From Clostridia bacterium (GTDB lineage: Bacteria > Bacillota_A > Clostridia > Oscillospirales > Acutalibacteraceae): DNA of 18,429 bases. The DNA is taken from the NCBI GenBank assembly GCA_017549665.1, contig JAFYUD010000250.1, positions 1-18,429 on the forward strand. The letters are read 5' to 3'. This document shows positions 7,573-15,144 of this stretch, in pieces. The notes under the pieces were generated by a model that did no database searches, was not told the DNA's origin, and was given only the letters and a program-made list of their open reading frames with translations. Made by a program: the position numbers and the translations under genes. Each line of letters begins with the position of its first letter. The first letter of the stretch is position 1.

Positions 7573-7596
7573 CTTTGCATTAAACTGTGGTATATT
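7568..7596 (+). promoter_or_regulatory. Promoter of the YqxD-GH36 operon
   Basis: The -35 TTGACC (7568-7573), a 17-bp spacer and the -10 TATATT (7591-7596). Transcription should start near 7603, leaving a leader of about 20 nt. The ribosome binding site before the ATG at 7624 is poor (GATGAAAG region, 7606-7613). Confidence 0.78.
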
Positions 7597-7623
7597 TAAA
7601 AAAAAGATGAAAGTAATGAATAT

Positions 7624-8058
7624 ATGAAAATACTGATTGATGCAGACGCTTGTCCCGTAACGGATATTGCGGTAAATATCGCAAAAGAATACTCAAAGGA
7701 ATGTATCATACTCTGTGATACAGCGCACTATATTGTCCGTGACGGAGCAACTACCGTAACTGTGGAAAAAGGCGCTGACAGTGTAGATTTCAGGCTTGTG
7801 AACATGGTTGAATGCGGTGATATTGCCGTCACTCAGGATTACGGCCTTGCGGCAATGTGCCTTGCAAAAAAGGCTATACCGATCAATCAGAACGGGATGA
7901 TTTTTACTGATAACAATATCGAAAAGCTGCTTTATACCCGCTTTGTTTCGAAGAAAATCCGTATGGCAGGCGGAAGGACAAAGGGGCCGAAAAAACGTAC
8001 AAAAGAGCAGGATATTGAGTTTGAAAAGAATCTGAGAATGTTAATAGAGGGTGCATAA
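7624..8058 (+). CDS. yqxD: YaiI/YqxD family protein (UPF0178, DUF188)
   Basis: 144 residues, the normal family length, cytoplasmic. Hallmarks are the N-terminal MKILIDADACPV (1-12), CDTAHYIV (31-38), the GADSVDFRLV segment (50-59), DIAVTQDYGLAAMCLAKKA (66-84) and the basic GGRTKGPKKRT tail (116-126). The conserved Asp residues and fold prediction for this family recall PIN-type nucleases, but no biochemical role is established that I know of. It is first in a two-gene unit; its stop lies two bases before the next ATG, so the hydrolase is translationally coupled to it. The ATG at 7624 is the only sensible start, with a weak ribosome binding site. Confidence 0.9.
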   Translation: MKILIDADACPVTDIAVNIAKEYSKECIILCDTAHYIVRDGATTVTVEKGADSVDFRLVNMVECGDIAVTQDYGLAAMCLAKKAIPINQNGMIFTDNNIEKLLYTRFVSKKIRMAGGRTKGPKKRTKEQDIEFEKNLRMLIEGA

Positions 8059-8060
8059 AA

Positions 8061-9779
8061 ATGAATTTCAGTATTTCACAGCAGGACGAATCTGCCGTTA
8101 TTTCGCTGAATAAAAACACAGACGGAGATATTCTTTATCTCACCGTCAGCCTGACTATGCCTGAGGAAAAAATTCCGCAGCCCTTCAAAGTAAAATGGAG
8201 CTTCAGCGCAAAGGATGTTTATTCCACATGGAGTCCGTCACTTGACCGTATTCACGGTTTGTACTTTGACTGGGCAATGCTTGAAAACAAGTCACGACTT
8301 GCATCCTGGATGCCTCTGCAGCAGCTTATTTCAGCAACAGGCAGCAACAAGCTGAATATTTCACTTTCCGATGTTGACACCCCCGTCAGCATCCGTACCG
8401 GTATCCGTGAAGAGGATGCAACCTTTGACTGTGAAGTTGAATTTTTCACTGTCCCCACAGCACCTGTCAGCAGTTATACAGCTGTTATACGTCTTGACAT
8501 GAGAAGCATCCCCTACTACGACAGCATATATGACACTGTTTCATGGTGGGAAAATGACTGCGGCTATACGCCCGCTTATGTGCCCGAAAATGCAAGACTT
8601 CCCATGGATTCACTCTGGTACAGCTTTCATCAGCAGCTTGACAGGGACAAAATCCTTGACGAATGCAGACTCTCAAAACAGCTCGGAATGGAAACCGTAA
8701 TTATTGATGACGGATGGCAGACAGACGACAACAACCGTGGCTACGCATACTGCGGTGACTGGAAGGTTGCACCGAAGAAAATGGGTGACATGGCTTCTCT
8801 TGTTGATGAAATACATAACATCGGCATGAAAATAATTCTCTGGTATTCAGTGCCGTTTGTGGGTATATATTCTGAAAAATATAATGAATTCAGGGATATG
8901 CTTCTTGACAATGCAGGAAACGGAGATAATTCATTTGCTCTTGACCCAAGATACAAACAGGTCCGTGATTATCTTGTCTCAATTTATGCAGATGCCGTAA
9001 GAAACCGGAATCTCGATGGTCTGAAGCTTGATTTTATAGATTCTTTTGTACTCAAAGGAAAATCACTTGAATATGATGCGAAGCGTGATTTTCAGTCACT
9101 GGAAGGCGCAATACACGCACTTATGTCTGAAGTAAAAGCTTCACTTATTGCCATCAATCCCGACATCATGATTGAATTCCGTCAGTCATATGTAGGTCCC
9201 TCAATCAGAAAATACGGCAATATGCTGCGTGTGGGAGACTGTCCCTGCGATATGCTCAAAAACAGAGTCAATGTTGTAAAGCTCCGTCTCACTTCAGGTA
9301 AAACAGCCGTACATTCCGACATGATTATGTGGAATACTGAAGACACGCCCGAAAATGCAGCACTGCAGTTTGTAAGCATTCTTTATTCAGTTCCGCAGAT
9401 TTCGATGCTTATAGAAAAGCTTCCCGTAAGCCATTATAACATGCTGAAATATTATATCTCCTTCTGGAAAGCTCACAGGGACATTCTTCTCGACGGAAAG
9501 CTTACTGCAAAGAATCCAGAAAGTGAATACAGCATCGTTTCTTCAGCACTTGACAACAAGGAAATTTTCACTTCATATACCGATACTGTAATTCCCGTCA
9601 GCGCAGATTACACTGTTGCAGTAAACGGCACAAGAGGAAATTCACTTATCATAAAGAATGCAGACGGTAAAAATTACCGTATTGTCGACTGCATGGGCAA
9701 CGAAACAGATAACGGCAGATTCGTTTCTGACATTGCCGAAATCACAGTACCCACAGCAGGAATGGTATTCATTCAGTAA
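8061..9779 (+). CDS. GH36-type glycoside hydrolase (alpha-galactosidase-like)
   Basis: 572 residues with no signal peptide or membrane segment, so probably cytoplasmic. Residues 1-175 are beta-rich, a TIM barrel follows at about 180-450, and a small beta domain ends the protein. Clan GH-D marks are visible: VIIDDGWQ (213-220), CGDW (231-234), GMKIILWY (255-262), LKLDFID (321-327) with the probable nucleophile Asp324, and RVGDCPCD (390-397) with the probable acid/base Asp393. The order and spacing fit GH36. The likely reaction is release of alpha-galactose (or alpha-GalNAc) from short oligosaccharides brought into the cell. The protein is shorter than classical 700-residue GH36 alpha-galactosidases, so it belongs to a compact subgroup whose substrate is uncertain. 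GAGGG (8047-8051) lies nine bases before the ATG, inside the end of yqxD. Confidence 0.85.
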   Translation: MNFSISQQDESAVISLNKNTDGDILYLTVSLTMPEEKIPQPFKVKWSFSAKDVYSTWSPSLDRIHGLYFDWAMLENKSRLASWMPLQQLISATGSNKLNISLSDVDTPVSIRTGIREEDATFDCEVEFFTVPTAPVSSYTAVIRLDMRSIPYYDSIYDTVSWWENDCGYTPAYVPENARLPMDSLWYSFHQQLDRDKILDECRLSKQLGMETVIIDDGWQTDDNNRGYAYCGDWKVAPKKMGDMASLVDEIHNIGMKIILWYSVPFVGIYSEKYNEFRDMLLDNAGNGDNSFALDPRYKQVRDYLVSIYADAVRNRNLDGLKLDFIDSFVLKGKSLEYDAKRDFQSLEGAIHALMSEVKASLIAINPDIMIEFRQSYVGPSIRKYGNMLRVGDCPCDMLKNRVNVVKLRLTSGKTAVHSDMIMWNTEDTPENAALQFVSILYSVPQISMLIEKLPVSHYNMLKYYISFWKAHRDILLDGKLTAKNPESEYSIVSSALDNKEIFTSYTDTVIPVSADYTVAVNGTRGNSLIIKNADGKNYRIVDCMGNETDNGRFVSDIAEITVPTAGMVFIQ

Positions 9780-9784
9780 AACAA

Positions 9785-9808
9785 AAATCCGCCCTCACAG
9801 GCGGATTT
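9785..9808. terminator. Bidirectional terminator between GH36 and the GT87-like gene
   Basis: A 9-bp stem, AAATCCGCC (9785-9793) with GGCGGATTT (9800-9808), has loop CTCACA. AAAAA on the left side serves as the U-tract for minus-strand transcripts; the plus-strand U-tract is shorter (TTTCTTT). It sits between convergent genes. Confidence 0.85.
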
Positions 9809-9810
9809 CT

Positions 9811-11313
9811 TTATGCTGTTTTTTCTTCTGAAGCATTAGCAGCCACAGCTTCTTTTTTCTTCGCTTTAAGCACTGCAATGCTCTGACACACTATCAGAAC
9901 AAATATCATCTGCACAGCAACGGGGGCAATAAGCTCGTTTGCATTGCGCAGGTCATGGAAGCCGAGAATTTCAAGTGCAAGAGCAAAATTATCTGAGCAT
10001 GAATAATACCACTCAGGGAAAGGTGTTATAAGTAAAGCAAACGCAAGCAGATAAAGCCAGTCGATTGCCTTGTGCTTCTTTTCCGAGAGAAGATATACAA
10101 GCGGAATGAACACAAAAATCATTGTAAGTGAGTTTACCGAAGGAATCAGATTGAGAATGAAGTAAACTGCCGCTGCAGATTTCTGCCATGCATTGGGCAG
10201 GATAAATACACATGCAAGTGCAATAACTTCCGTAATTACAGTAAGAATATAAAGCAGCACATCAGGTGCGCCTGTTACTGACAGAAGATTTGCGATGCTT
10301 CCGTTACCGAAAACAAATACCTCGGGAATAACCACAAGACTCTTCATGTATGTCAGAAGATTTACAAAGCCTGTGAATATTGAGGGCACGACAAAAAGAA
10401 CGGAGAAGAATACTGCTGCCTGTGCAAAGTCAAGCCTTGCCATTTTTGATTTGTCAATAAGAAGCAGAAAAGCAAAAACAAATGTATAGGGAACAATTGC
10501 TGCTGAAACTGCAATTGCAATTATTGCCAATTCACGGAATGCTTTCTTCTCACTGTTATAGAATTCAAGGAAAAACAGGCACGCCGCAACTGCAAAGCCT
10601 GCTATATTACCCATTGAAATACAGTACATTGTGGGATACGAAACCACAAGAAGGAACGCAACCACTTCGTTTCTCAGGCTGATACCGTTTTTGCGAAGCT
10701 TTGATCTTGACATTCTGTAAATAAGTACAATACAGAAAAGCACCAGAATCAGATAAAGCATGATGAGAGTCTGATTTTTATGAAGCTGTGCGTATTTTGA
10801 GGCTGTATCTGCAGCAAACACACTGCCGGGCATAAACTGAGCAAGAAGGAAAAAGATAAGATATCCGAAGGGGGACAATCTGTCCGCAACCATATCAAAC
10901 TGCTTTGTACCTGCATACTGCAGTGATTTTATATAGTCAGAGAAATGAGAATATTTATCAAGCGGTGTATCTGTACCGTTAAGCAGATTTTTCCATGTCT
11001 CACCGTCCGTTGCAAGAGCAAGTGCAAAACACGCAAGTCCGAAAACGGAAAAGAAAACAATGAATGAATTGAGCATCATTGATGCGCTTGAATCCCTGAG
11101 GAATTCTGAAATCTTCTTACGGAATACCACCGCAAGCACAATAAGAACCAGACTCAGTATAAAAACGACTATTACGGGCGGGCACTGTCTGATAAGTGCA
11201 AAGAACATTGAAAAAGTATCACCCACTGATGTCGCATCTGCAGCAAAAGAGGTTATCCCCGTTGATGCAAGCACTGCAAACACAGTTGAAAAAAATATCA
11301 GCTTCTTTTTCAT
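9811..11313 (-). CDS. GT87/DUF2029-like GT-C membrane glycosyltransferase
   Basis: 500 residues. The start is placed at the ATG at 11311-11313 because AAAGGAG lies six bases upstream (11320-11326) and the protein then begins with a classic signal sequence (MKKKLIFFSTVFAVLASTGI, then SFAADA). An in-frame ATG at 11346 would add 11 residues and has no such site. After the signal there are about ten hydrophobic membrane segments. GT87-like features are a first long outer loop with HFSDYIKS (123-130, Asp126), LSPFGYLIFFLLA (146-158), SYPTMYCISMGN (225-236), VPYTF (274-278) and a later GNGSIANLL segment. GT87 enzymes transfer mannose or other sugars from polyprenyl-phosphate to outer-face acceptors. 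The exact sugar is unknown. It is transcribed away from the YfhO-rfb operon, with which it shares an upstream region; a link to the same envelope glycan is inference. Confidence 0.72.
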   Translation of the reverse strand: MKKKLIFFSTVFAVLASTGITSFAADATSVGDTFSMFFALIRQCPPVIVVFILSLVLIVLAVVFRKKISEFLRDSSASMMLNSFIVFFSVFGLACFALALATDGETWKNLLNGTDTPLDKYSHFSDYIKSLQYAGTKQFDMVADRLSPFGYLIFFLLAQFMPGSVFAADTASKYAQLHKNQTLIMLYLILVLFCIVLIYRMSRSKLRKNGISLRNEVVAFLLVVSYPTMYCISMGNIAGFAVAACLFFLEFYNSEKKAFRELAIIAIAVSAAIVPYTFVFAFLLLIDKSKMARLDFAQAAVFFSVLFVVPSIFTGFVNLLTYMKSLVVIPEVFVFGNGSIANLLSVTGAPDVLLYILTVITEVIALACVFILPNAWQKSAAAVYFILNLIPSVNSLTMIFVFIPLVYLLSEKKHKAIDWLYLLAFALLITPFPEWYYSCSDNFALALEILGFHDLRNANELIAPVAVQMIFVLIVCQSIAVLKAKKKEAVAANASEEKTA

Positions 11314-11354
11314 ATACGGCTCCTTTATTTCCTGTTGTAAATGCATATATTACG

Positions 11355-11385
11355 ATATTCAGTCAGAAGTATCCATACTGAATAT
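11355..11385. repeat. Inverted repeat in the leader of the GT87-like gene
   Basis: Perfect 9-bp arms, ATATTCAGT (11355-11363) and ACTGAATAT (11377-11385), flank 13 bases. A competing smaller palindrome, AGTATCCATACT, overlaps the loop. It lies about 40-70 bp before the minus-strand ATG and could be an operator or an RNA hairpin. Confidence 0.6.
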
Positions 11386-11399
11386 TTAAGTTCTATATT

Positions 11400-11428
11400 A
11401 ATTTATCATAAAATTATTTTAAAATCAA
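11400..11428 (-). promoter_or_regulatory. Possible promoter of the GT87-like gene
   Basis: On the minus strand: TTGATT (11423-11428), a 17-bp spacer and TAAATT (11400-11405). The region is very AT-rich, so chance matches are likely. If real, the leader is about 80 nt and contains the inverted repeat at 11355-11385. Confidence 0.35.
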
Positions 11429-11466
11429 TAGTTAAAAAATATATACTTATAAAATGCATTTATTTC

Positions 11467-11495
11467 TTGACTAAAATACTCGGATATGCTATTAT
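11467..11495 (+). promoter_or_regulatory. Promoter of the yfhO-rfbFGH operon, with extended -10
   Basis: The -35 TTGACT (11467-11472), a 17-bp spacer and the -10 TATTAT (11490-11495), preceded by TG one base upstream (11487-11488), which is an extended -10. The transcript should start near 11502, giving a leader of about 43 nt. Confidence 0.78.
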
Positions 11496-11530
11496 TTATA
11501 CGTATAATTTTGTCTAAATATTTATTTTTT

Positions 11531-11534
11531 GGAG
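11531..11534 (+). promoter_or_regulatory. Ribosome binding site supporting a TTG start
   Basis: GGAG in the context TTTTTTGGAGATGAC lies ten bases before the TTG at 11545. The ATG at 11535 next to it opens a frame that stops after eight codons, so it is not the start. Confidence 0.6.
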
Positions 11535-11544
11535 ATGACTTTTT

Positions 11545-14262
11545 TTGCATCATACAGATAAGAAATCAAAGCTTATCAATGCCTTGCCTTACATTATCAC
11601 AGGTCTTACCGGCATTGTTATCATGCTTGTTATTTATGCTGTCAACGGTATTTATCCCTTCGGCAGCGGAAGCGTCGTCTGCGACGATATGGTACAGCAG
11701 ACTATTTCAAACTATACATATTTCTGGGACTTTCTTCATTCGGGATTTTCAAAATCCCTTATGTTCAACTGGGAAACCGCTGCAGGTGCGCAGGTGCTGA
11801 CCACAGGCTTCTACATCCTGAAGCCGTGGGAAATAATTTTCACACTGCTGTGTCCCCGTGACGGAATCGTGAACGGCATTCCCTTCCTCGTCATTTTCAA
11901 AATGACTATGGCAGGACTTTCGATGACCTACTTCCTCAGAAAAGAATTCAGAATCGAACCGTTCTGGCAGGTAACATTAAGCATTGCGTATTCATTCAGT
12001 GCGTTCATTCTGATTTACTACACAAACATGGGATGGATAGATGCGGCATTCATGTTCCCGTTCCTTATAGTTGCACTGCTTCATATGTTCAGAACGGGCA
12101 AGTGGCTTCCCTATTTCCTGATGCTCACATATACGCTTCTTTTATCGATTTACATTTCGTATATGGTGTTCATGTTCCTGCTGTTTATCGGTTTCCTGTA
12201 CCTTGCGTTCATTCAGCCCAAGGACACACGAAAAATGGCAATCATCCGTTACGGTGTGACTTCCGTGCTCGCTCTTGCGGCATCGGCAGTAATCAACGTA
12301 CCCACCGTATTCTACATGTTCAGATCAACAAGATATGCAATCAAAAGTGAAGAGACAACACTTGATTCCATTCTTAAAATCTTCAACACAACAACCACTT
12401 ACTCAACAACAAAGCTGACAATCATACTTCTTGTAACCGCAATTTTCCTTGCATTCCTTGTTATTATGGCGGTCAACTGCAAAAAGCATAAGAAAGAATG
12501 TGCATTCTTCGGTCTGTCAGCGCTGTTGCTTGTACTTCCCGTTTTCTTTGAGAATATCAATCTCATCTGGCATCTCGGCTCATATGTCAGCTTTCCGCTG
12601 AGATATATGTATATGCTCATATTCATGCTTGTGTGCACAGGTGCATTTGTACTACAGAATACAAAAGATATTCTTTTCTCAATAAAGGGAAAATCGAACA
12701 TCGCACTTCTGATTCCTGCACTGGGATGTGCAGCAGGCGGAATATATCTGCTTATCACAAAGGTGTACAACGAGGTATCTTCCGTAAGCGGACTCAAATA
12801 CAACAAGCTCGTTCAGGAAGACTGCGAATCATGGATGTTCTTTGCGTTCATACTTCTTGCAATGTTCTATATATTCGCAATGTTCATCGGCGTAAAGAAG
12901 CTTTCTTATATACTGATTGCAGGTGTGCTTTCAGTTGAAATCGGACTTCTTGCAAATGTTTCATTCGGCACAAACTCAGACACATCGGAAAGAACAAGCA
13001 TGTACAGCCTTGATTTTGTGAATGATGCACTTGCAATGTCCGAAGACCTGCAGCTTGAGAATGACAATCTGACCCGAATCAAAGATGCAGATGTAAGACT
13101 CAACAGTAACTTCCCGCTGTTTTTCAGCTATCCCTCACTTTCAAACTTCACTCATCTGGTATCTTCAGACATGACCTCCACAATGGAAGCGCTGGGATAC
13201 TCACAGATATACACACGTGTTATTGACAGCGTGGGAACACTTCTTTCAGATGCACTTCTGAACATGAAGTACACATTCACAAGAACTGAATTTGACGAAA
13301 CCGAATATACATATCTTTACGAAATCGGTGACAGTCATCTTTATCAGAACAATTACACTCTTCCCGTAGGTCTTCTTGTAAATCAGGAATTTATGGATAT
13401 CGACATTGTCAGAAACAACAACGTCTTTGAATCCAACAATCAGCTTTACACAGCACTTACAGGTGATGACAGCGATCTTTGCACAACTGAACAGTTCAGA
13501 CTCAATTGCTCTGAAGAATTTTATCAGACAGTTCATGTTGAAGGCACAAAGCATGTTTATCTTCATGTAAACATTGACAATAATTCTACCAACAGAGGTG
13601 CTGTTTCAATTCTGATAAACGGAAAGAAAGCAGACCTGACATATTTCGGCAGCGACATAAATTATAATTATCCCAACAACTTCCACAATGAGCTTATCGA
13701 TCTTGGTGTACGCACTGATGAAGATATCGACATCACAATCATGGCACTTAAGAATATCGGAAGCAGCATTAAGGTTACTGTGGGTTATTTTGACTACACC
13801 AAGCTTGCTGATCTTTGCGAAATGAACAAAGATAATCATGCTGACGTAACAACAGGACCTAAGAGTCTTGAGGCAACTGTCACTGCAGAAAATGACGGCA
13901 CATACATGTTCCTGCCCGTCACATACGACGAAGGCTGGTCATGCAAAGTCAACGGTGAAGAGGCAGATATTGAAATCGCAATGAGTTCGTTTATGGCAAT
14001 AAAGCTCAACAAGGGTGAAAATGTTATCGAAATGAACTATCTTCCCTACGGTATGAAGCTCGGTGCATTGATTTCTGCAATTACGGTGCTTATCGCAGCT
14101 GCGATTTACCTGATTGAGAAAAAGAGACCGTTTTCAGATACAGCATCAAACATATTCCTGAAGATATTTGAAAAATTCTATTACACAGGAATGCTTGCTG
14201 CAACAGCAATCGTATATCTTATTCCTGTAATCATAACAATATATACAAACTATACAAGGTAA
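11545..14262 (+). CDS. YfhO family membrane protein (GT-C glycosyltransferase-like)
   Basis: 905 residues starting at TTG; the first possible ATG (residue 27) would cut into the first membrane helix. The first outer loop carries YPFGSGSVVCDDMVQQTISN (37-56), the YfhO signature with acidic Asp47/Asp48, then FNWETAAGAQ. About a dozen membrane helices occupy residues 13-470. A large outer beta-rich domain follows (about 480-835), with a segment near its end, FLPVTYDEGWSCKVNGEE, typical of YfhO C-termini. Two last helices flank 840-900. YfhO proteins are linked to glycosylation of lipoteichoic or wall teichoic acids in Bacillus and Listeria using polyprenyl-linked sugars. It is the first gene of the rfbFGH operon, 23 bp before rfbF, so it may transfer the sugar made by that pathway or a partner sugar of the same polymer. 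The donor is not visible in the sequence. Confidence 0.85.
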   Translation: MHHTDKKSKLINALPYIITGLTGIVIMLVIYAVNGIYPFGSGSVVCDDMVQQTISNYTYFWDFLHSGFSKSLMFNWETAAGAQVLTTGFYILKPWEIIFTLLCPRDGIVNGIPFLVIFKMTMAGLSMTYFLRKEFRIEPFWQVTLSIAYSFSAFILIYYTNMGWIDAAFMFPFLIVALLHMFRTGKWLPYFLMLTYTLLLSIYISYMVFMFLLFIGFLYLAFIQPKDTRKMAIIRYGVTSVLALAASAVINVPTVFYMFRSTRYAIKSEETTLDSILKIFNTTTTYSTTKLTIILLVTAIFLAFLVIMAVNCKKHKKECAFFGLSALLLVLPVFFENINLIWHLGSYVSFPLRYMYMLIFMLVCTGAFVLQNTKDILFSIKGKSNIALLIPALGCAAGGIYLLITKVYNEVSSVSGLKYNKLVQEDCESWMFFAFILLAMFYIFAMFIGVKKLSYILIAGVLSVEIGLLANVSFGTNSDTSERTSMYSLDFVNDALAMSEDLQLENDNLTRIKDADVRLNSNFPLFFSYPSLSNFTHLVSSDMTSTMEALGYSQIYTRVIDSVGTLLSDALLNMKYTFTRTEFDETEYTYLYEIGDSHLYQNNYTLPVGLLVNQEFMDIDIVRNNNVFESNNQLYTALTGDDSDLCTTEQFRLNCSEEFYQTVHVEGTKHVYLHVNIDNNSTNRGAVSILINGKKADLTYFGSDINYNYPNNFHNELIDLGVRTDEDIDITIMALKNIGSSIKVTVGYFDYTKLADLCEMNKDNHADVTTGPKSLEATVTAENDGTYMFLPVTYDEGWSCKVNGEEADIEIAMSSFMAIKLNKGENVIEMNYLPYGMKLGALISAITVLIAAAIYLIEKKRPFSDTASNIFLKIFEKFYYTGMLAATAIVYLIPVIITIYTNYTR

Positions 14263-14285
14263 AGAATCAGAAAGGACTGTACAAA

Positions 14286-15059
14286 ATGAAAGTTGTAATT
14301 CTTGCAGGCGGATTCGGCACAAGAATAAGTGAGGAAAGCCACCTTATCCCCAAACCAATGATTCAGATCGGCGACATGCCCATTCTCTGGCACATAATGA
14401 AGCAGTATTCACATTACGGATTCAATGAATTCGTTATCTGCGGCGGTTACAAGCAGCACGTTATCAAGGAATTCTTTGCTGATTATTACCTTCACAGAAG
14501 CGACATCACATTTGACTTCTCATCAAACGGTGAAATGACTGTTCACACCAATTTCTCAGAGCCCTGGAAGGTTACAATCGTTGACACAGGTCTCAACACA
14601 ATGACAGGCGGCAGAGTAAAGAGAGTAAAGGCCTACATCGGTGACGAGCCCTTCTTCCTCACTTACGGTGACGGCGTTTCAGACGTTGATATAGGCAAGC
14701 TTCTTGAATTCCACAAGGCTCACGGCAAAATGGCAACTCTTACAGCAATCAAAATCACAGCACGCTTCGGCGTTCTTGACATCAACGCAGAGGGCTGCAT
14801 ACAGCAGTTCAGAGAAAAGACTCAGCAGGACGGCGGCGTTATCAACGGCGGATTTATGGTACTTGAGCCTTCAGTCATCGATCTTATCGAGGGTGATTCA
14901 ACAGTATTTGAAAAATATCCTCTCGAAGAAGCAGCAAGAAGAGGCGAGCTTATGGCTTATCCTCACGACGGCTTCTGGCAGTGCATGGACACACTCAGAG
15001 ACAAGAATCTCCTTGAATCACTCTGGGCAGAAAACAAAGCTCCCTGGAAGGTCTGGTAA
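14286..15059 (+). CDS. rfbF: Glucose-1-phosphate cytidylyltransferase
   Basis: 257 residues, the usual length. It converts alpha-D-glucose-1-phosphate and CTP to CDP-glucose and pyrophosphate, the first step of CDP-linked 3,6-dideoxyhexose synthesis. The nucleotidyltransferase signature is at the N-terminus: LAGGFGTRISEES (6-18) and PKPMIQIG (22-29). The metal-binding region is LTYGDGVSDVD (125-135, Asp129 and Asp133). RfbF-type motifs include ITARFGVLD, NGGFMV and the C-terminal DGFWQCMDTLRDK. The ATG has AAAGGA nine bases upstream (14271-14276). It is second in the operon; the following 85-bp spacer is longer than the others and holds a repeat-like element. Confidence 0.96.
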   Translation: MKVVILAGGFGTRISEESHLIPKPMIQIGDMPILWHIMKQYSHYGFNEFVICGGYKQHVIKEFFADYYLHRSDITFDFSSNGEMTVHTNFSEPWKVTIVDTGLNTMTGGRVKRVKAYIGDEPFFLTYGDGVSDVDIGKLLEFHKAHGKMATLTAIKITARFGVLDINAEGCIQQFREKTQQDGGVINGGFMVLEPSVIDLIEGDSTVFEKYPLEEAARRGELMAYPHDGFWQCMDTLRDKNLLESLWAENKAPWKVW

Positions 15060-15131
15060 TTATCAGTTCAGAATTGGTAATTCGTAATACGCAGATCCCC
15101 AATTTAATAATTATGCATTGTGCATTATCTG
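15060..15131 (+). repeat. AT-rich repeat-like element inserted between rfbF and rfbG
   Basis: The spacer shows GGTAATT twice (15055-15061, including the rfbF stop, and 15076-15082), then TTCGTAAT, and TGCATT twice in tandem (15114-15119, 15121-15126). ATGCA-TTG-TGCAT can form a small hairpin (15113-15125). TTCAGA (15067-15072) can pair with TCTGAA (15128-15133) and GAATTGG with CCAATTT, giving a foldable unit of about 65 nt. The style matches AT-rich intergenic repeats often seen in gut Clostridia; copy number elsewhere in the genome cannot be seen here. Confidence 0.5.
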
Positions 15132-15144
15132 AAAGGATAATATT

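Noticed and set aside
7624..8058. Toxin-antitoxin interpretation of the PIN-like YqxD protein
   Set aside because: There is no small antitoxin gene beside it, and the sequence matches the widespread YqxD family rather than VapC.
11344..11346. Upstream ATG for the GT87-like protein
   Set aside because: No ribosome binding site, and it would bury the clear MKKK signal peptide start that has AAAGGAG before it.
12399..12806. 135-codon minus-strand frame inside the YfhO-like gene
   Set aside because: It is the antisense of membrane-helix codons, with no ribosome binding site or family resemblance.
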